Source: Streptomyces sp. SDr-06 (lineage in GTDB: Bacteria; Actinomycetota; Actinomycetes; Streptomycetales; Streptomycetaceae). From it: a stretch of DNA of 64,000 nucleotides. The stretch lies in the NCBI RefSeq assembly GCF_003324565.1, contig NZ_QOLA01000022.1:55490-119489 (forward strand), written 5' to 3'. Both the position numbers and the translations under genes were made by a program. Below are positions 33,342 to 42,213 of this stretch, piece by piece. The notes below the pieces were generated by a model. It saw only the letters and a program-made list of their open reading frames with translations. It searched no databases and was not told the origin of the DNA. The stretch's first letter is position 1; each line of letters opens with the position of its first letter.

Positions 33342-33851
33342 ATGAGCGAGCGAAACGCCCTCGTGCGGCGTACCCGCGTATGGCTGGCCGTCTTCGTCGT
33401 CTGCCTCGTGCTGAGCGGTCTGACGGCCTTTCCCCTGGTCCATGAACTGCACTGGACGCAGTCCCTGTTGCGGAACACGCCGCTGGGCGACTGGCTGCCG
33501 GGGGCGGCCGCCTGGATCGACCGCGTGCGCGCGGGGCTGGACTCGGCGGACGCCGAGTACCCGTTCCTGCTGTACGGCACGGACTGGCTGGCCTTCGCCC
33601 ACCTCGTCATCGCGGTCGCCTTCTGCGGGCCGCTGCGCGACCCCGTACGCAACATCTGGGTCGTCGAGTTCGGGATGATCGCCTGCGCGGGCATCATCCC
33701 CCTCGCGCTGATCTGCGGGCCCCTGCGCGGCATCCCCTTCTGGTGGTCGGTGATCGACATGTCGTTCGGGGTGTTCGGCGTGATCCCGCTGTTCATCGTG
33801 CGGCGCAAGATCAAGACCCTGGAGGCGATGGGCGCGCCCGTACCGGCGTGA
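33342..33851 (+). CDS. Small membrane protein of unknown function
   Basis: 169 residues with four hydrophobic segments (~12-30, ~78-95, ~107-123, ~127-150) and a C-terminal basic RRKIK stretch. The large loop between the first two segments carries HELHWTQSLL and PLGDWLPGAAAW. I do not recognise a named family. ATG 33342 is preferred to GTG 33336. A 14-bp palindrome lies just upstream, suggesting repression by a TetR-type protein. Its stop is three bases from the stop of the convergent gene. Confidence 0.75.
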   Translation: MSERNALVRRTRVWLAVFVVCLVLSGLTAFPLVHELHWTQSLLRNTPLGDWLPGAAAWIDRVRAGLDSADAEYPFLLYGTDWLAFAHLVIAVAFCGPLRDPVRNIWVVEFGMIACAGIIPLALICGPLRGIPFWWSVIDMSFGVFGVIPLFIVRRKIKTLEAMGAPVPA

Positions 33852-33854
33852 GGG

Positions 33855-35066
33855 TCAGGCGCGGTCCGGGGCGCCGAAGGCGGCCAGCATGATCCGCTGG
33901 GCGGTGGGGTTCATGTCGGAGCCCTTGGCGTCCGTGGAGTTGACGCTGTAGACCAGGGTCCGCGACAGCGCTCCGGTGGGCGACACGGTGGCCGCGATCA
34001 CCGTGTTGTAGCCCCAGCGGCCACCCGTCTTGCCCCATACGTCGTGACCGCCGAGCCGCATCGTCGACAGGCCCGCGCTGTAGGAGGCGGGCTTGCCGGT
34101 CCCCATGGCGCGCACCGACGGGCCGGGCAGCGTGAACATCTCCTTGAGCTGCGCGCCGCGCACCACATGGCCGGTGAACAGTGCCCGCGTGAAGCGCTCC
34201 AGGTCGGCCGTGGTGGAGATCAGGTCGCCCGCGGCGAAGGTGTCCCCGGCGCCCCACTCCGAGACGTCCCGCAGCTCGGTCGAGCCGTCCGGCTTCGCGA
34301 ACACCTGGTAGCCGTGGTTGTGCGGGCCGCGGATGGCGGGGTCGGCGCCGGGCACATAGGTGTCCTTGAGGCGCAGCGGCCGCACGATGCGGGCGGCGAG
34401 CTGGTGGGCGTAGGTGTCACCGGTGACCCGCTCGATCAGCAGACCCGCCACGGTGTAGCCGATGTTGTCGTAGTGCTGCGCGGTCCCCGGCGCGAAGTCG
34501 GGCCTCCGGGCGGTCGCCTCTCGCACCACGTCGGCCGGGTCGCGGGCCTCGAAGCGGTGCGCGTACAGATACTCCACGGAGTCGTCGGGCGAGCCGGCCG
34601 ACGGGATGCCACTGGTGTGGTTGAGGAGTTGACGCACCGTCACCTCCGCGTACGCGGCCGGGATCAGGTCCGGCAGATAGGCGCGCGCGGGCCGGTTCAG
34701 GTCGACGCGGCCCTCGCCCGCGAGCTGGAGCACCATCGCCGCGGTGAAGACCTTGGTGACCGACCCCGCCCGGAACCGCGCGTCCGGGTCCGCCGGGGTG
34801 CTGCTCGCCAGGTCGTGCACCCCGGCACTGCCGACCCAGCGTCCCTCGCCTCCGCCGACGCGGACGAGCGCGGCGGTCGCGTCGGCGCCCGGCTGTCCCG
34901 CCTTCGCGATGGCCGCGCGCAGGGCCGCGGTGTCGAGGCTGCCGCTGTCCAGGTGCGCGGCGGCCCGGGCCGCCGGGGGAGCCGGGGAAGCGGCGGTGGC
35001 CGGGCCCGCCGAGATCCCCAGGACCAGGGCGGCGGCGATCAGGGTGGTGCGGGTGCGGGGGTTCAT
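33855..35066 (-). CDS. Secreted serine hydrolase of the beta-lactamase/D,D-peptidase family (class C type)
   Basis: 403 residues with a Sec signal peptide (~1-26). Catalytic motifs are SxxK at Ser102-Lys105 (SVTK), YDN at 199-201 in place of YxN, and KTG at 346-348. The pattern is that of D-alanyl-D-alanine carboxypeptidases and esterases related to AmpC, as in Streptomyces R61 peptidase. It may trim peptidoglycan outside the cell; resistance function cannot be claimed. It lies behind a two-component system on the same strand, which might regulate it. Confidence 0.88.
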   Translation of the reverse strand: MNPRTRTTLIAAALVLGISAGPATAASPAPPAARAAAHLDSGSLDTAALRAAIAKAGQPGADATAALVRVGGGEGRWVGSAGVHDLASSTPADPDARFRAGSVTKVFTAAMVLQLAGEGRVDLNRPARAYLPDLIPAAYAEVTVRQLLNHTSGIPSAGSPDDSVEYLYAHRFEARDPADVVREATARRPDFAPGTAQHYDNIGYTVAGLLIERVTGDTYAHQLAARIVRPLRLKDTYVPGADPAIRGPHNHGYQVFAKPDGSTELRDVSEWGAGDTFAAGDLISTTADLERFTRALFTGHVVRGAQLKEMFTLPGPSVRAMGTGKPASYSAGLSTMRLGGHDVWGKTGGRWGYNTVIAATVSPTGALSRTLVYSVNSTDAKGSDMNPTAQRIMLAAFGAPDRA

Positions 35067-35244
35067 GAGGGGGTCTCCGTGCTCGGGCGGTCCGATGTGT
35101 TGACGGACTCCATCCTGCCGAGCAGGGACCCCCGGGCGGATCGCCGCCGCGGGCGGTTCCGGCGGGCCGACACCTCACCGGTGCGGGGGAGTTCGACGAC
35201 GGCTCCCTCCCCCGCGCGAGCGAGATCCCTCCGCGGGGCCGCGC

Positions 35245-35904
35245 TCAGGAAGGGGTGCCCGCGGCGATCAGGCCCGTCTCGTACGCGCAGATCACCGCTT
35301 GGACGCGGTCGCGCAGCCCGAGCTTGGCCAGCACGTTGCCGACATGCGTCTTCACCGTGTGCTCGGACACGGTCAGCTCGGCCGCGATCTCGGCGTTGGA
35401 CAGGCCCCGGCCGAGCAGGAGCAGCGTCTCGCGCTCGCGCGCGGTCAGCGCCTCCAGCCGCGAGGAGGGGCTCGGCGCGGCGGGCCGCGCGGTGTACTCG
35501 GCGACAAGGCGGCGCGCCACCGACGGCGCGAGCAGCGCGTCCCCGGCCGCCACCACCCGCACGGCGTGCACCAGGTCGTCCCGCCGCACGTCCTTGAGCA
35601 GGAAGCCGCTCGCCCCCGCGTGCAGCGCCTCGTAGACGTACTCGTCGGCGTCGAAGGTGGTCAGCATCACCGTGCGGCAGGACCCGGCCGCGCTGATCGC
35701 ACGGCAGGCCTCGATGCCGTCCAGGCGCGGCATGCGGATGTCGAGCAGCGCCACGTCGGGCGCGAGGCGGCGCACGGCCTCCACCGCCTGCGCGCCGTCG
35801 CCCACCTCGGCCACCACCTCGATGTCCGGCTGCACGTCCAGGATCAGCGCGAAGCCGCTGCGCACCAGCTCCTGGTCGTCGGCCACCACCACACGGATCG
35901 TCAC
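35245..35904 (-). CDS. NarL/LuxR-type response regulator
   Basis: 219 residues. The receiver domain (~1-120) has the acidic pair D9-D10, phosphoacceptor Asp55 and a conserved Thr and Lys (LTTFDADEY, LKDVR). The C-terminal LuxR helix-turn-helix (~150-210) reads LTARERETLLLLGRG and HTVKTHVGNVLAKL. The start overlaps the kinase stop by four bases (ATGA), so the pair is cotranscribed from the kinase promoter. Confidence 0.95.
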   Translation of the reverse strand: MTIRVVVADDQELVRSGFALILDVQPDIEVVAEVGDGAQAVEAVRRLAPDVALLDIRMPRLDGIEACRAISAAGSCRTVMLTTFDADEYVYEALHAGASGFLLKDVRRDDLVHAVRVVAAGDALLAPSVARRLVAEYTARPAAPSPSSRLEALTARERETLLLLGRGLSNAEIAAELTVSEHTVKTHVGNVLAKLGLRDRVQAVICAYETGLIAAGTPS

Positions 35905-37136
35905 GCCCCCACCTCCGCCGAGGAGCCTACCGAGCCGCCGTTCGGCGCCGGGCGGGCGAGGCCGTCCAGCGGGATGACGGCCCCGACCTCGAAGCCCCGG
36001 CCGCCCGGCCCCGGGCCCGCCCAGGCACGGCCGCCGTGCGCCGCGGCGCGCTCGTGGACGCCGATGAGACCGTGCCCGGTGCCGGGTCCGGGCGCGGCAC
36101 CGGGGCCGCGCCCGTCGTCCAGGACCGTGAGGGTCAACTCCCGCCCGGTGTAGGCGAGGCGCACGGAAACCGTCCGGGCCGCGGCGTGCTTGACCGTGTT
36201 CGTCAGGGCCTCCTGCACAATCCGGTACACGGTGGCCTCGGTGTCCGGCGGAAGCGGACTCGGGGTGCCCGTCACCTCGTACGCGACCGGCGGCCCGCCG
36301 AGCGAGACCCGTTCGGCGAGCGCGGGCAGGGCCGCGATCCCCGGTTGCGGCTCGCGCGGGGCGGCCGGGCTGTCGGGGGCGGCCTCCTCGCGCAGCACCC
36401 CCAGCATCCGGCGCAACTGCACCATGGCGTCCCGGCCGGTCTCGGAGATCGCCTCGAAGGCGGCCTCCGCCCGGGCGGGCGCCGCCCGCACGGCCAGCGG
36501 CCCCGCCTCGGCCTGCACGATCATGATGCTGACGGCGTGCGACAGGATGTCATGCATCTCCCGTGCGATCCGGGCCCGTTCACGCGCCGTCGCCTGCTCG
36601 GCCTCGATGCGGTTGGCCCGCTCCAGCTGCGCCGCGCGATCCTCGACGGCCGCCGTGTAGGCCTGCCGGGTGTGGGTGAGCCGCCCGAGCGCGTACGCGG
36701 CGCCGAAGACGAAGAAGGAGAACATCAGCTCCTTGGCGTCCTGGGTGTTGAGCGCCACCGAGGGCAGGATCAGCGCCGCGACCAGCGCGGCGATGCCGAT
36801 CCGGCGGCGCGCCGAGGACAGCGCCGCGACCGTGTAGAGGGCGACGAGCCCCGCGTAGGGCAGCGGTTGGCCGGGGCCGTCCAGGGTCAGCTTGTACGCC
36901 GCTTGGGCGGCCAGGACCGCCAGCGTCACCGCGACCGGGGCGCGGCGCCGCCACACGAGGGGCAGCACGCCGAGGGAGGTCATCGCGTAGTCGGCCCAGG
37001 TGGCCGGGCGCAGCCCGTCGGGCCGGTCCACGACGAACGGGATCGACACCGCCACCTGCACCAGCAGGGCCAGGCCGATGTCGACCACCCAGCCGTTCAC
37101 CGTCCGCAGCCGTGCGGCCAGCGTCTCCGTACCCAC
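35901..37136 (-). CDS. Sensor histidine kinase (HisKA_3 family)
   Basis: 411 residues. The N-terminal half has four or five membrane segments (to ~150) with short loops and no large sensing domain. A short helical linker leads to the HisKA_3 dimerisation helix with phospho-accepting His195 in REMHDILSH. The C-terminal HATPase domain has VYRIVQEALTNTVKHA and LDDGRGPG. It pairs with the overlapping NarL-type regulator. The signal is unknown; such kinases often sense envelope stress. Confidence 0.94.
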   Translation of the reverse strand: MGTETLAARLRTVNGWVVDIGLALLVQVAVSIPFVVDRPDGLRPATWADYAMTSLGVLPLVWRRRAPVAVTLAVLAAQAAYKLTLDGPGQPLPYAGLVALYTVAALSSARRRIGIAALVAALILPSVALNTQDAKELMFSFFVFGAAYALGRLTHTRQAYTAAVEDRAAQLERANRIEAEQATARERARIAREMHDILSHAVSIMIVQAEAGPLAVRAAPARAEAAFEAISETGRDAMVQLRRMLGVLREEAAPDSPAAPREPQPGIAALPALAERVSLGGPPVAYEVTGTPSPLPPDTEATVYRIVQEALTNTVKHAAARTVSVRLAYTGRELTLTVLDDGRGPGAAPGPGTGHGLIGVHERAAAHGGRAWAGPGPGGRGFEVGAVIPLDGLARPAPNGGSVGSSAEVGA

Positions 37137-37172
37137 CCCGTGTCCCCCCGCCCGTCCCGAACAGCGCCCGTC

Positions 37173-37856
37173 CTACCGCCCGGACAGAATGCCGCACAGC
37201 GTGTCCACCCGGTTGGTGGTGATCGAGTCCACGCCGTGCCCGACGAGCCGGCGCATGGTCCGCGCGGTGTCCGCGGTCCACGCCGAGACGAGCATCCCGT
37301 CCCCGTGCGCCCGCGCCACCAGCTCCGAACCGACCAGACCGAAGCGGTAGTTGAGCCAGCGCGGCCGCACGGCGTCGACCAGCGAACGCCGCGGCGGGGC
37401 GGTGGAGACCCAGCTGAGCGCGATCTCGGCGTGCGGGTCGGCGGCGCGGACGTGCAGCATGGCGACCGGCCCCCCGCAGTAGTGGACGCGCTCGCCCGCC
37501 CCGCACTCGCGGACCGTGCCCACCACCGTGCGCACCGTCTCCTCGCCCGCGCCGGGCAGATCGAGCATCACCCGGTGCGCGCCGGCCGTCATCAGAGCCT
37601 GCCGCAGCGTGGGAACCCCGCCGCCCGTGACCTCGCGCACCTCCTCGTACGGCAGCTCGGCCAGCGGCCGGTCGAAGTCCCACAGCCGTTTGAGGGTGTC
37701 GTCGTGCAGCAGCACGGGTACGCCGTCCCGGGTCGTGCGGACATCGATCTCGACCGCGTCCGCGCCCCGCGCCAGCGCCGAGGCGATGGAGGGCAGGGTG
37801 TTCTCGCGGACGCGGTACGGGTCGCCGCGGTGGCCCACGACTGTCACGGTGCGCAT
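37173..37856 (-). CDS. Glycerophosphodiester phosphodiesterase
   Basis: 227 residues. The GDPD signature is at the N-terminus: VGHRGDPYRVRENT (catalytic His9), then AVEIDVRTTRDGVPVLLHDDTLKR with the Glu-x-Asp metal ligands and second His. No signal peptide is visible, so it is likely cytoplasmic, cleaving glycerophosphodiesters to glycerol-3-phosphate and an alcohol. It is about 36 bases from the kinase gene on the same strand and 66 from the deaminase gene. Confidence 0.92.
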   Translation of the reverse strand: MRTVTVVGHRGDPYRVRENTLPSIASALARGADAVEIDVRTTRDGVPVLLHDDTLKRLWDFDRPLAELPYEEVREVTGGGVPTLRQALMTAGAHRVMLDLPGAGEETVRTVVGTVRECGAGERVHYCGGPVAMLHVRAADPHAEIALSWVSTAPPRRSLVDAVRPRWLNYRFGLVGSELVARAHGDGMLVSAWTADTARTMRRLVGHGVDSITTNRVDTLCGILSGR

Positions 37857-37922
37857 GGGGACATTGTGCTGAGCGGCGCCTGGGTCAGCCAGCCGGCCGG
37901 CCCGGCGCCGGGGGCCGGGAGG

Positions 37923-38954
37923 TCAGCGCGCGAGCCACTTCGCGGTGTAGTCGTCGATCTCGCCGGCGAGCCGCGCCTTGCCCGCCGGGTCCAGGAAGGA
38001 CGCCTCGACGGCGTTCTTGGCGAGGTCGGCCAGGCCCCGCTCGTCCAGGTCCAGGAGGCGGGCGGCGACCGCGTACTCGTTGTTGAGGTCGCTGCCGAAC
38101 ATCGGCGGGTCGTCGCTGTTGACGGTGACCAGGACACCCGCGGCCACCATCTCCCGGACAGGGTGCTGGTCGAGGTCGGGCACCACCCGGGTGGCGAGGT
38201 TGGACGTCGGGCAGACCTCCAGGGCGATCCGGTGCTCGGCGAGGTGCTTGAGCAGCGCCGGGTCCTGGGTGGCGCTGGTGCCGTGGCCGATGCGCTCGGC
38301 GCGCAGCTCGATCAGCGCGTCCCAGATCGACTGCGGTCCGGTGGACTCTCCCGAGTGCGGCACCGAGTGGAGACCGGCGGCGATGGCCCGGTCGAAGTAC
38401 GGCTTGAACTGCGGGCGGGGCACACCGATCTCGGGTCCGCCGAGGCCGAAGGAGACCAGGCCCTCGGGGCGCACCGCGTCCTCGGTGGCGAGCCGGGCCG
38501 TCTCGGCGGCGGCTTCGAGACCGGCCTCTCCCGGAATGTCGAAGCACCAGCGCAGGACGGTGCCGAATTCGGTCTCGGCGGCCTTGCGGGCGTCCTCGAT
38601 CGCGTCCATGAACGCCCGCTCGTCGATGCCCCGGCGGGTGGAGGAGAACGGGGTGATGGTCAGCTCGGCGTAGCGGATGTTCTGCCGGGCCATGTCCCGG
38701 GCCACCTCGTAGGTGAGAAGGCGCACATCCTCGGGGGTGCGGATCAGGTCGACGACCGAGAGGTAGACCTCGATGAAGTGCGCGAAGTCCGTGAACGTGA
38801 AGTAGTCGGCGAGCGCCTCGGGGTCGGTGGGGACCTTCGAGTCGGCGTGGCAGGCGGCGAGTTCGGCCACGATGCGCGGCGACGCGGAGCCGACGTGGTG
38901 CACGTGGAGCTCGGCCTTGGGCAGCCCCGCGATGAAGGGGTGCAGATCGGTCAT
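37923..38954 (-). CDS. add: Adenosine deaminase
   Basis: 343 residues. Zinc ligands His17 and His19 lie in KAELHVHHVGSASP, a Streptomyces variant of ELHxHLxG. The catalytic segment usually HAGE reads HSGES, keeping the glutamate; RIGHGTS and TVNSDDPPMFG carry further ligands. It deaminates adenosine to inosine in purine salvage. ATG 38954; the long frame upstream is spurious. S. coelicolor has more than one deaminase of this type, so substrate choice between adenosine and related nucleosides is by family. Confidence 0.92.
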   Translation of the reverse strand: MTDLHPFIAGLPKAELHVHHVGSASPRIVAELAACHADSKVPTDPEALADYFTFTDFAHFIEVYLSVVDLIRTPEDVRLLTYEVARDMARQNIRYAELTITPFSSTRRGIDERAFMDAIEDARKAAETEFGTVLRWCFDIPGEAGLEAAAETARLATEDAVRPEGLVSFGLGGPEIGVPRPQFKPYFDRAIAAGLHSVPHSGESTGPQSIWDALIELRAERIGHGTSATQDPALLKHLAEHRIALEVCPTSNLATRVVPDLDQHPVREMVAAGVLVTVNSDDPPMFGSDLNNEYAVAARLLDLDERGLADLAKNAVEASFLDPAGKARLAGEIDDYTAKWLAR

Positions 38955-39094
38955 GGGGTCCTCCAGGGGTCTGCCGCGAGGGTCCTCGCGCGGTCGGCGG
39001 CGTACGGCCTTCGCCCGTCGGGGATCATGGTAGGCCGGGCGGAGCCGCCCGGAACGCGGGCCGTAGCATGACGGCACCACGATGGGGGAGGCCC

Positions 39095-39784
39095 ATGTCA
39101 GACAACACCCAGCAGCCGTCGGGAGGCCAGGAGCCCCGCGACCCCTGGGCGCCGCCGGAGCACAAGGTTCCGCTGGACAAGCCGCCGGTCCACGACCAGC
39201 CGACGGTCGTCTCGATGCCCGGCTCCGAGGGTCAGGGTCCTGCCCCGGTCCAGGGCGCTCCCGGCACCGCGCCGGCGCCGGGCCCCTTCCCCGGTCCGCC
39301 CGGCCCCGGCTTCGGCGGCCCCACACCGCCGCCCGCGCCCGGCCAGACCGCCCCCGCCGGCTACGGCTACCCCAGCTACCCGCAGCAGCCCGCCCAGGGC
39401 TACCCCGGATACCCGGGCCAGCAGCCCGCGTTCGGCTACCCCGGCTGGACCGGGATGCCCGTCCCGCAGAACGGGTTCGGCACCGCCGCGATGGTGCTCG
39501 GCATCGCCGCCTGCGTGCTGATGATCTGCACCTGGGGCATCGCCGGGATCGTGCTCGGCGCACTGGCGCTGATCTTCGGGCTGCTCGGCAAGGGCCGGGT
39601 CGCCCGCGGTGAGGCGAACAACCGGGGTCAGGCGCTCGCGGGCGTCATCATGGGCATCGTCGGCATCGTGCTCGGCATCCTGATCCTCGTGCTGCTGATC
39701 GTGGTGGTGGCCAACGCGCCCAAGCACCACACCACCTACGACGACTACTCGAACTTCCTGGCGTTGGCCTCCTCGGCCCGCTGA
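39095..39784 (+). CDS. DUF4190 domain membrane protein with Pro/Gly-rich tail
   Basis: 229 residues. The first ~125 are Pro/Gly/Tyr-rich, with PGYPGQQPAFGYPG-like stretches predicted to be disordered. Two membrane segments follow (~133-165 and ~185-210), separated by the short basic GKGRVARGEANNRGQA loop, the DUF4190 pattern. The C-terminus is short. Function unknown; the family is abundant in Streptomyces. Starts at ATG 39095 behind GGGGGAG. Confidence 0.85.
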   Translation: MSDNTQQPSGGQEPRDPWAPPEHKVPLDKPPVHDQPTVVSMPGSEGQGPAPVQGAPGTAPAPGPFPGPPGPGFGGPTPPPAPGQTAPAGYGYPSYPQQPAQGYPGYPGQQPAFGYPGWTGMPVPQNGFGTAAMVLGIAACVLMICTWGIAGIVLGALALIFGLLGKGRVARGEANNRGQALAGVIMGIVGIVLGILILVLLIVVVANAPKHHTTYDDYSNFLALASSAR

Positions 39785-39798
39785 GGCATGGCTGCGAG

Positions 39799-39823
39799 GG
39801 AGGGGCCCGCGACGGGCCCCTCC
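39799..39823. terminator. 11-bp hairpin between convergent genes
   Basis: GGAGGGGCCCG (39799-39809) and its inverse at 39813-39823 with a three-base loop lie in the 97-base gap between DUF4190 (+) and the NADAR gene (-). It can serve both directions. Confidence 0.7.
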
Positions 39824-39881
39824 GTCCGGTTCGTCCGGGCCGGGCCCGCTCCCGGGTCCGGGCCCGCGCGATCGCCGGAGG

Positions 39882-40445
39882 TCAGCGCAGCAGCTCGCGC
39901 GCCTCGGTCAGCGCGAAGCCCAGCAGGTTCAGCCCCCGCCACCGCGCCGGGTCCGCCGCCTCCGGTGCGTCCGCCGCGAGGCCTATGCCCCAGATCCGGT
40001 CCAGCGGGCTCGCCTCGACCAGCACCCGGCCGCCGGTGCCGAGCAGATACCGCCGCAGCGCCTCGTCCTGGCCGAACTTGTGCAGACTGCCGGCCAGCAC
40101 GATCCGGTAGCGCTCGCGCTGCCACACCGTGTCGTCGAAGCCCCGCACCAAGCGCCCGGCCTTCTTCGCCAGGGCCGGACTGGCCGCCGCGAGCGCCGCC
40201 CGCTCCGCCTCCGGGTCCTGGAACAGCCGCGCCTTCGACGCCATCATCCAGTGCTCGGCCGTGGCGTACTCGACGCCGTCGACCGTGAAGCGTGAGGGCC
40301 ACCACTGGCTGAAGCAGCTCGGGCCGAGCGTGCCGTCCCGCTTCGCCCGGTGTCCCCAGAAATACAGAAACTTGATCCGTTCACCGTTCTTGACCTGTGC
40401 GATCAGCTCGTCCAGCGGCGCGCGATCCCCCGTGATCCCTTCCAT
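39882..40445 (-). CDS. NADAR domain (YbiA-like) N-glycosidase family protein
   Basis: 187 residues from ATG 40445. The domain contains IKFLYFWGH, GPSCFSQWWPS, YATAEHWMMASKARLF and the C-terminal NLLGFALTEAREL, matching the NADAR/YbiA family. Family members hydrolyse N-glycosidic bonds of early riboflavin intermediates (YbiA) or ADP-ribosylated guanine. Either role is possible; no riboflavin or toxin genes adjoin. It is divergent from the second aldehyde dehydrogenase. Confidence 0.9.
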   Translation of the reverse strand: MEGITGDRAPLDELIAQVKNGERIKFLYFWGHRAKRDGTLGPSCFSQWWPSRFTVDGVEYATAEHWMMASKARLFQDPEAERAALAAASPALAKKAGRLVRGFDDTVWQRERYRIVLAGSLHKFGQDEALRRYLLGTGGRVLVEASPLDRIWGIGLAADAPEAADPARWRGLNLLGFALTEARELLR

Positions 40446-40540
40446 GCACGCGAGTCTGGCACGCGCCACTGACACTCCGTCGGGCCGGGACCGCCCCGAC
40501 GCGACACATGGTCGACAGATTCCGTCGCGTAACCAAAAGG

Positions 40541-40561
40541 CAACAACGGAATCACTTGTTG
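40541..40561 (+). promoter_or_regulatory. Inverted repeat CAACAA-N9-TTGTTG upstream of the second aldehyde dehydrogenase
   Basis: The arms at 40541-40546 and 40556-40561 are exact inverses in an AT-richer stretch of the divergent NADAR/aldehyde dehydrogenase region. The left arm extends into AACAACGGAAT, which resembles AACAACGAAT on the opposite strand at 30371-30380 in the lrp control region. Confidence 0.45.
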
Positions 40562-40626
40562 GCCAGATGTGCCTCTGCCAGGATCGGCACTCAAATCGAG
40601 CTGGAGCTACGAAGAACGTGGGCGAC

Positions 40627-42162
40627 ATGGACACCGACACCGGCAATCGCTTTCCCGTGGAGGACCGCTTCCCGGCACAGGACCGCTTCGCGGCCGGGGC
40701 CCAGTACATCGGCGGGCGGCTGCGTCCCGGCACCTCCGGACGGTGCCAGGACGTCGTCGACCCGGCGACCGGAGCCACGGTCTACCGCTACGAACTGGCC
40801 GGCGCCGCCGACGTCGACGCGGCGGTCGCCGCCGCCAAGGCGGCCTTCCCCGGCTGGGCCGGTGCCGCCCCCGGCGAGCGCTCGGACGCCCTGCACCGGC
40901 TCGCGGGGATCCTCGCCGAGCGCGCCGAGGAGTTCGCGCGGGCCGAGTCCCTCCAGTGCGGCAAGCCCCTCAAGCTGAGCCGGGAGTTCGACGTGCCCGG
41001 CACCATCGACAACACGGCGTTCTTCGCGGGCGCGGCCCGGCACCTGGAGGGCAGGTCGGCCGGGGAGTACGACGGCGACCACACCTCGTACGTACGGCGT
41101 GAGCCCATCGGCGTCATCGGCTCCATCGCGCCCTGGAACTACCCGCTCCAGATGGCCGCCTGGAAGATCCTCCCGGCGATCGCGGCGGGCAACACCATCG
41201 TCCTCAAGCCCGCCGAGACCACCCCGCTGACCTCGCTCCTGTTCGCCGAGGCAGCGCGGGACGCCGGGATCCCGGACGGGGTCGTCAACATCGTCTCGGG
41301 TGCCGGGAAGGACGCCGGCGAGCACCTCGTCGGACACCCGGACGTCGTGATGACCTCCTTCACCGGGTCCACCGCCGTGGGCAAGCGGGTCGCCGAGATC
41401 GCCACCCGCACCGTCAAGCGCATCCACCTCGAACTCGGCGGCAAGGCGCCCTTCGTGGTCTTCGACGACGCCGACCTGGAGGCCGCCGTGCACGGCGCGG
41501 TCGCCGGCTCGCTCATCAACTCGGGCCAGGACTGCACCGCCGCCACCCGCGCCTACGTCCAGCGCCCGCTGTACGAGGCCTTCGTCGAGCAGGTCGCCGC
41601 CCTGATGGAGACCGTGCGGCTCGGCGACCCGTTCCGCCCGGACACCGACCTCGGCCCGCTGATCTCGCACGTCCACCGCGACCGCGTCGCCGGCTTCGTC
41701 GAGCGGGCCAGGGCCTACGCCCGGATCGTCACCGGCGGCGAGGCGCCGAAGAGCGACGGCGCCTACTACCGGCCCACCCTCGTCGCGGACGCCCCCCAGG
41801 ACAGCGAGGTCGTCCAGGCCGAGATCTTCGGCCCGGTCCTGGTGGCCCTGCCCTTCGACACCGACGACGAGGGCATCGCGCTCGCCAACGACACCCCCTA
41901 CGGGCTCGCCGCCTCCGCCTGGAGCCGCGACGTGTACCGCACCGGCCGGGCCACCCGCGAGATCAAGGCGGGCTGCGTGTGGATCAACGACCACATCCCG
42001 ATCCTCAGCGAGATGCCGCACGGCGGCTACAAGGCGAGCGGCAGCGGAAAGGACATGTCGGCGTACTCCTTCGAGGAGTACACGCAGGTCAAGCATGTGA
42101 TGTACGACAACACAGCGGTGCCGAGGAAGGACTGGCACCGCACGATCTTCGGGGACCGATAG
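40627..42162 (+). CDS. Gamma-aminobutyraldehyde-type dehydrogenase (second copy)
   Basis: 511 residues with an N-terminal extension of about 35. Nucleophile Cys303 in NSGQDCTAATR, LELGGKAPF with the general base, and SFTGSTAVGKR as the cofactor loop. It closely resembles the dehydrogenase at 30500 and heads the run potD-potA-potB-potC-oxidoreductase, so it likely oxidises the aldehyde made from imported polyamines. GTG 40618 is an alternative start. Position matches SCO5666 in my memory. Confidence 0.92.
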   Translation: MDTDTGNRFPVEDRFPAQDRFAAGAQYIGGRLRPGTSGRCQDVVDPATGATVYRYELAGAADVDAAVAAAKAAFPGWAGAAPGERSDALHRLAGILAERAEEFARAESLQCGKPLKLSREFDVPGTIDNTAFFAGAARHLEGRSAGEYDGDHTSYVRREPIGVIGSIAPWNYPLQMAAWKILPAIAAGNTIVLKPAETTPLTSLLFAEAARDAGIPDGVVNIVSGAGKDAGEHLVGHPDVVMTSFTGSTAVGKRVAEIATRTVKRIHLELGGKAPFVVFDDADLEAAVHGAVAGSLINSGQDCTAATRAYVQRPLYEAFVEQVAALMETVRLGDPFRPDTDLGPLISHVHRDRVAGFVERARAYARIVTGGEAPKSDGAYYRPTLVADAPQDSEVVQAEIFGPVLVALPFDTDDEGIALANDTPYGLAASAWSRDVYRTGRATREIKAGCVWINDHIPILSEMPHGGYKASGSGKDMSAYSFEEYTQVKHVMYDNTAVPRKDWHRTIFGDR

Positions 42163-42213
42163 CAGAGGCGGCCCGACCAGGCCTCCGAACCCACCCGAAA
42201 GGGCATCCAGCGC

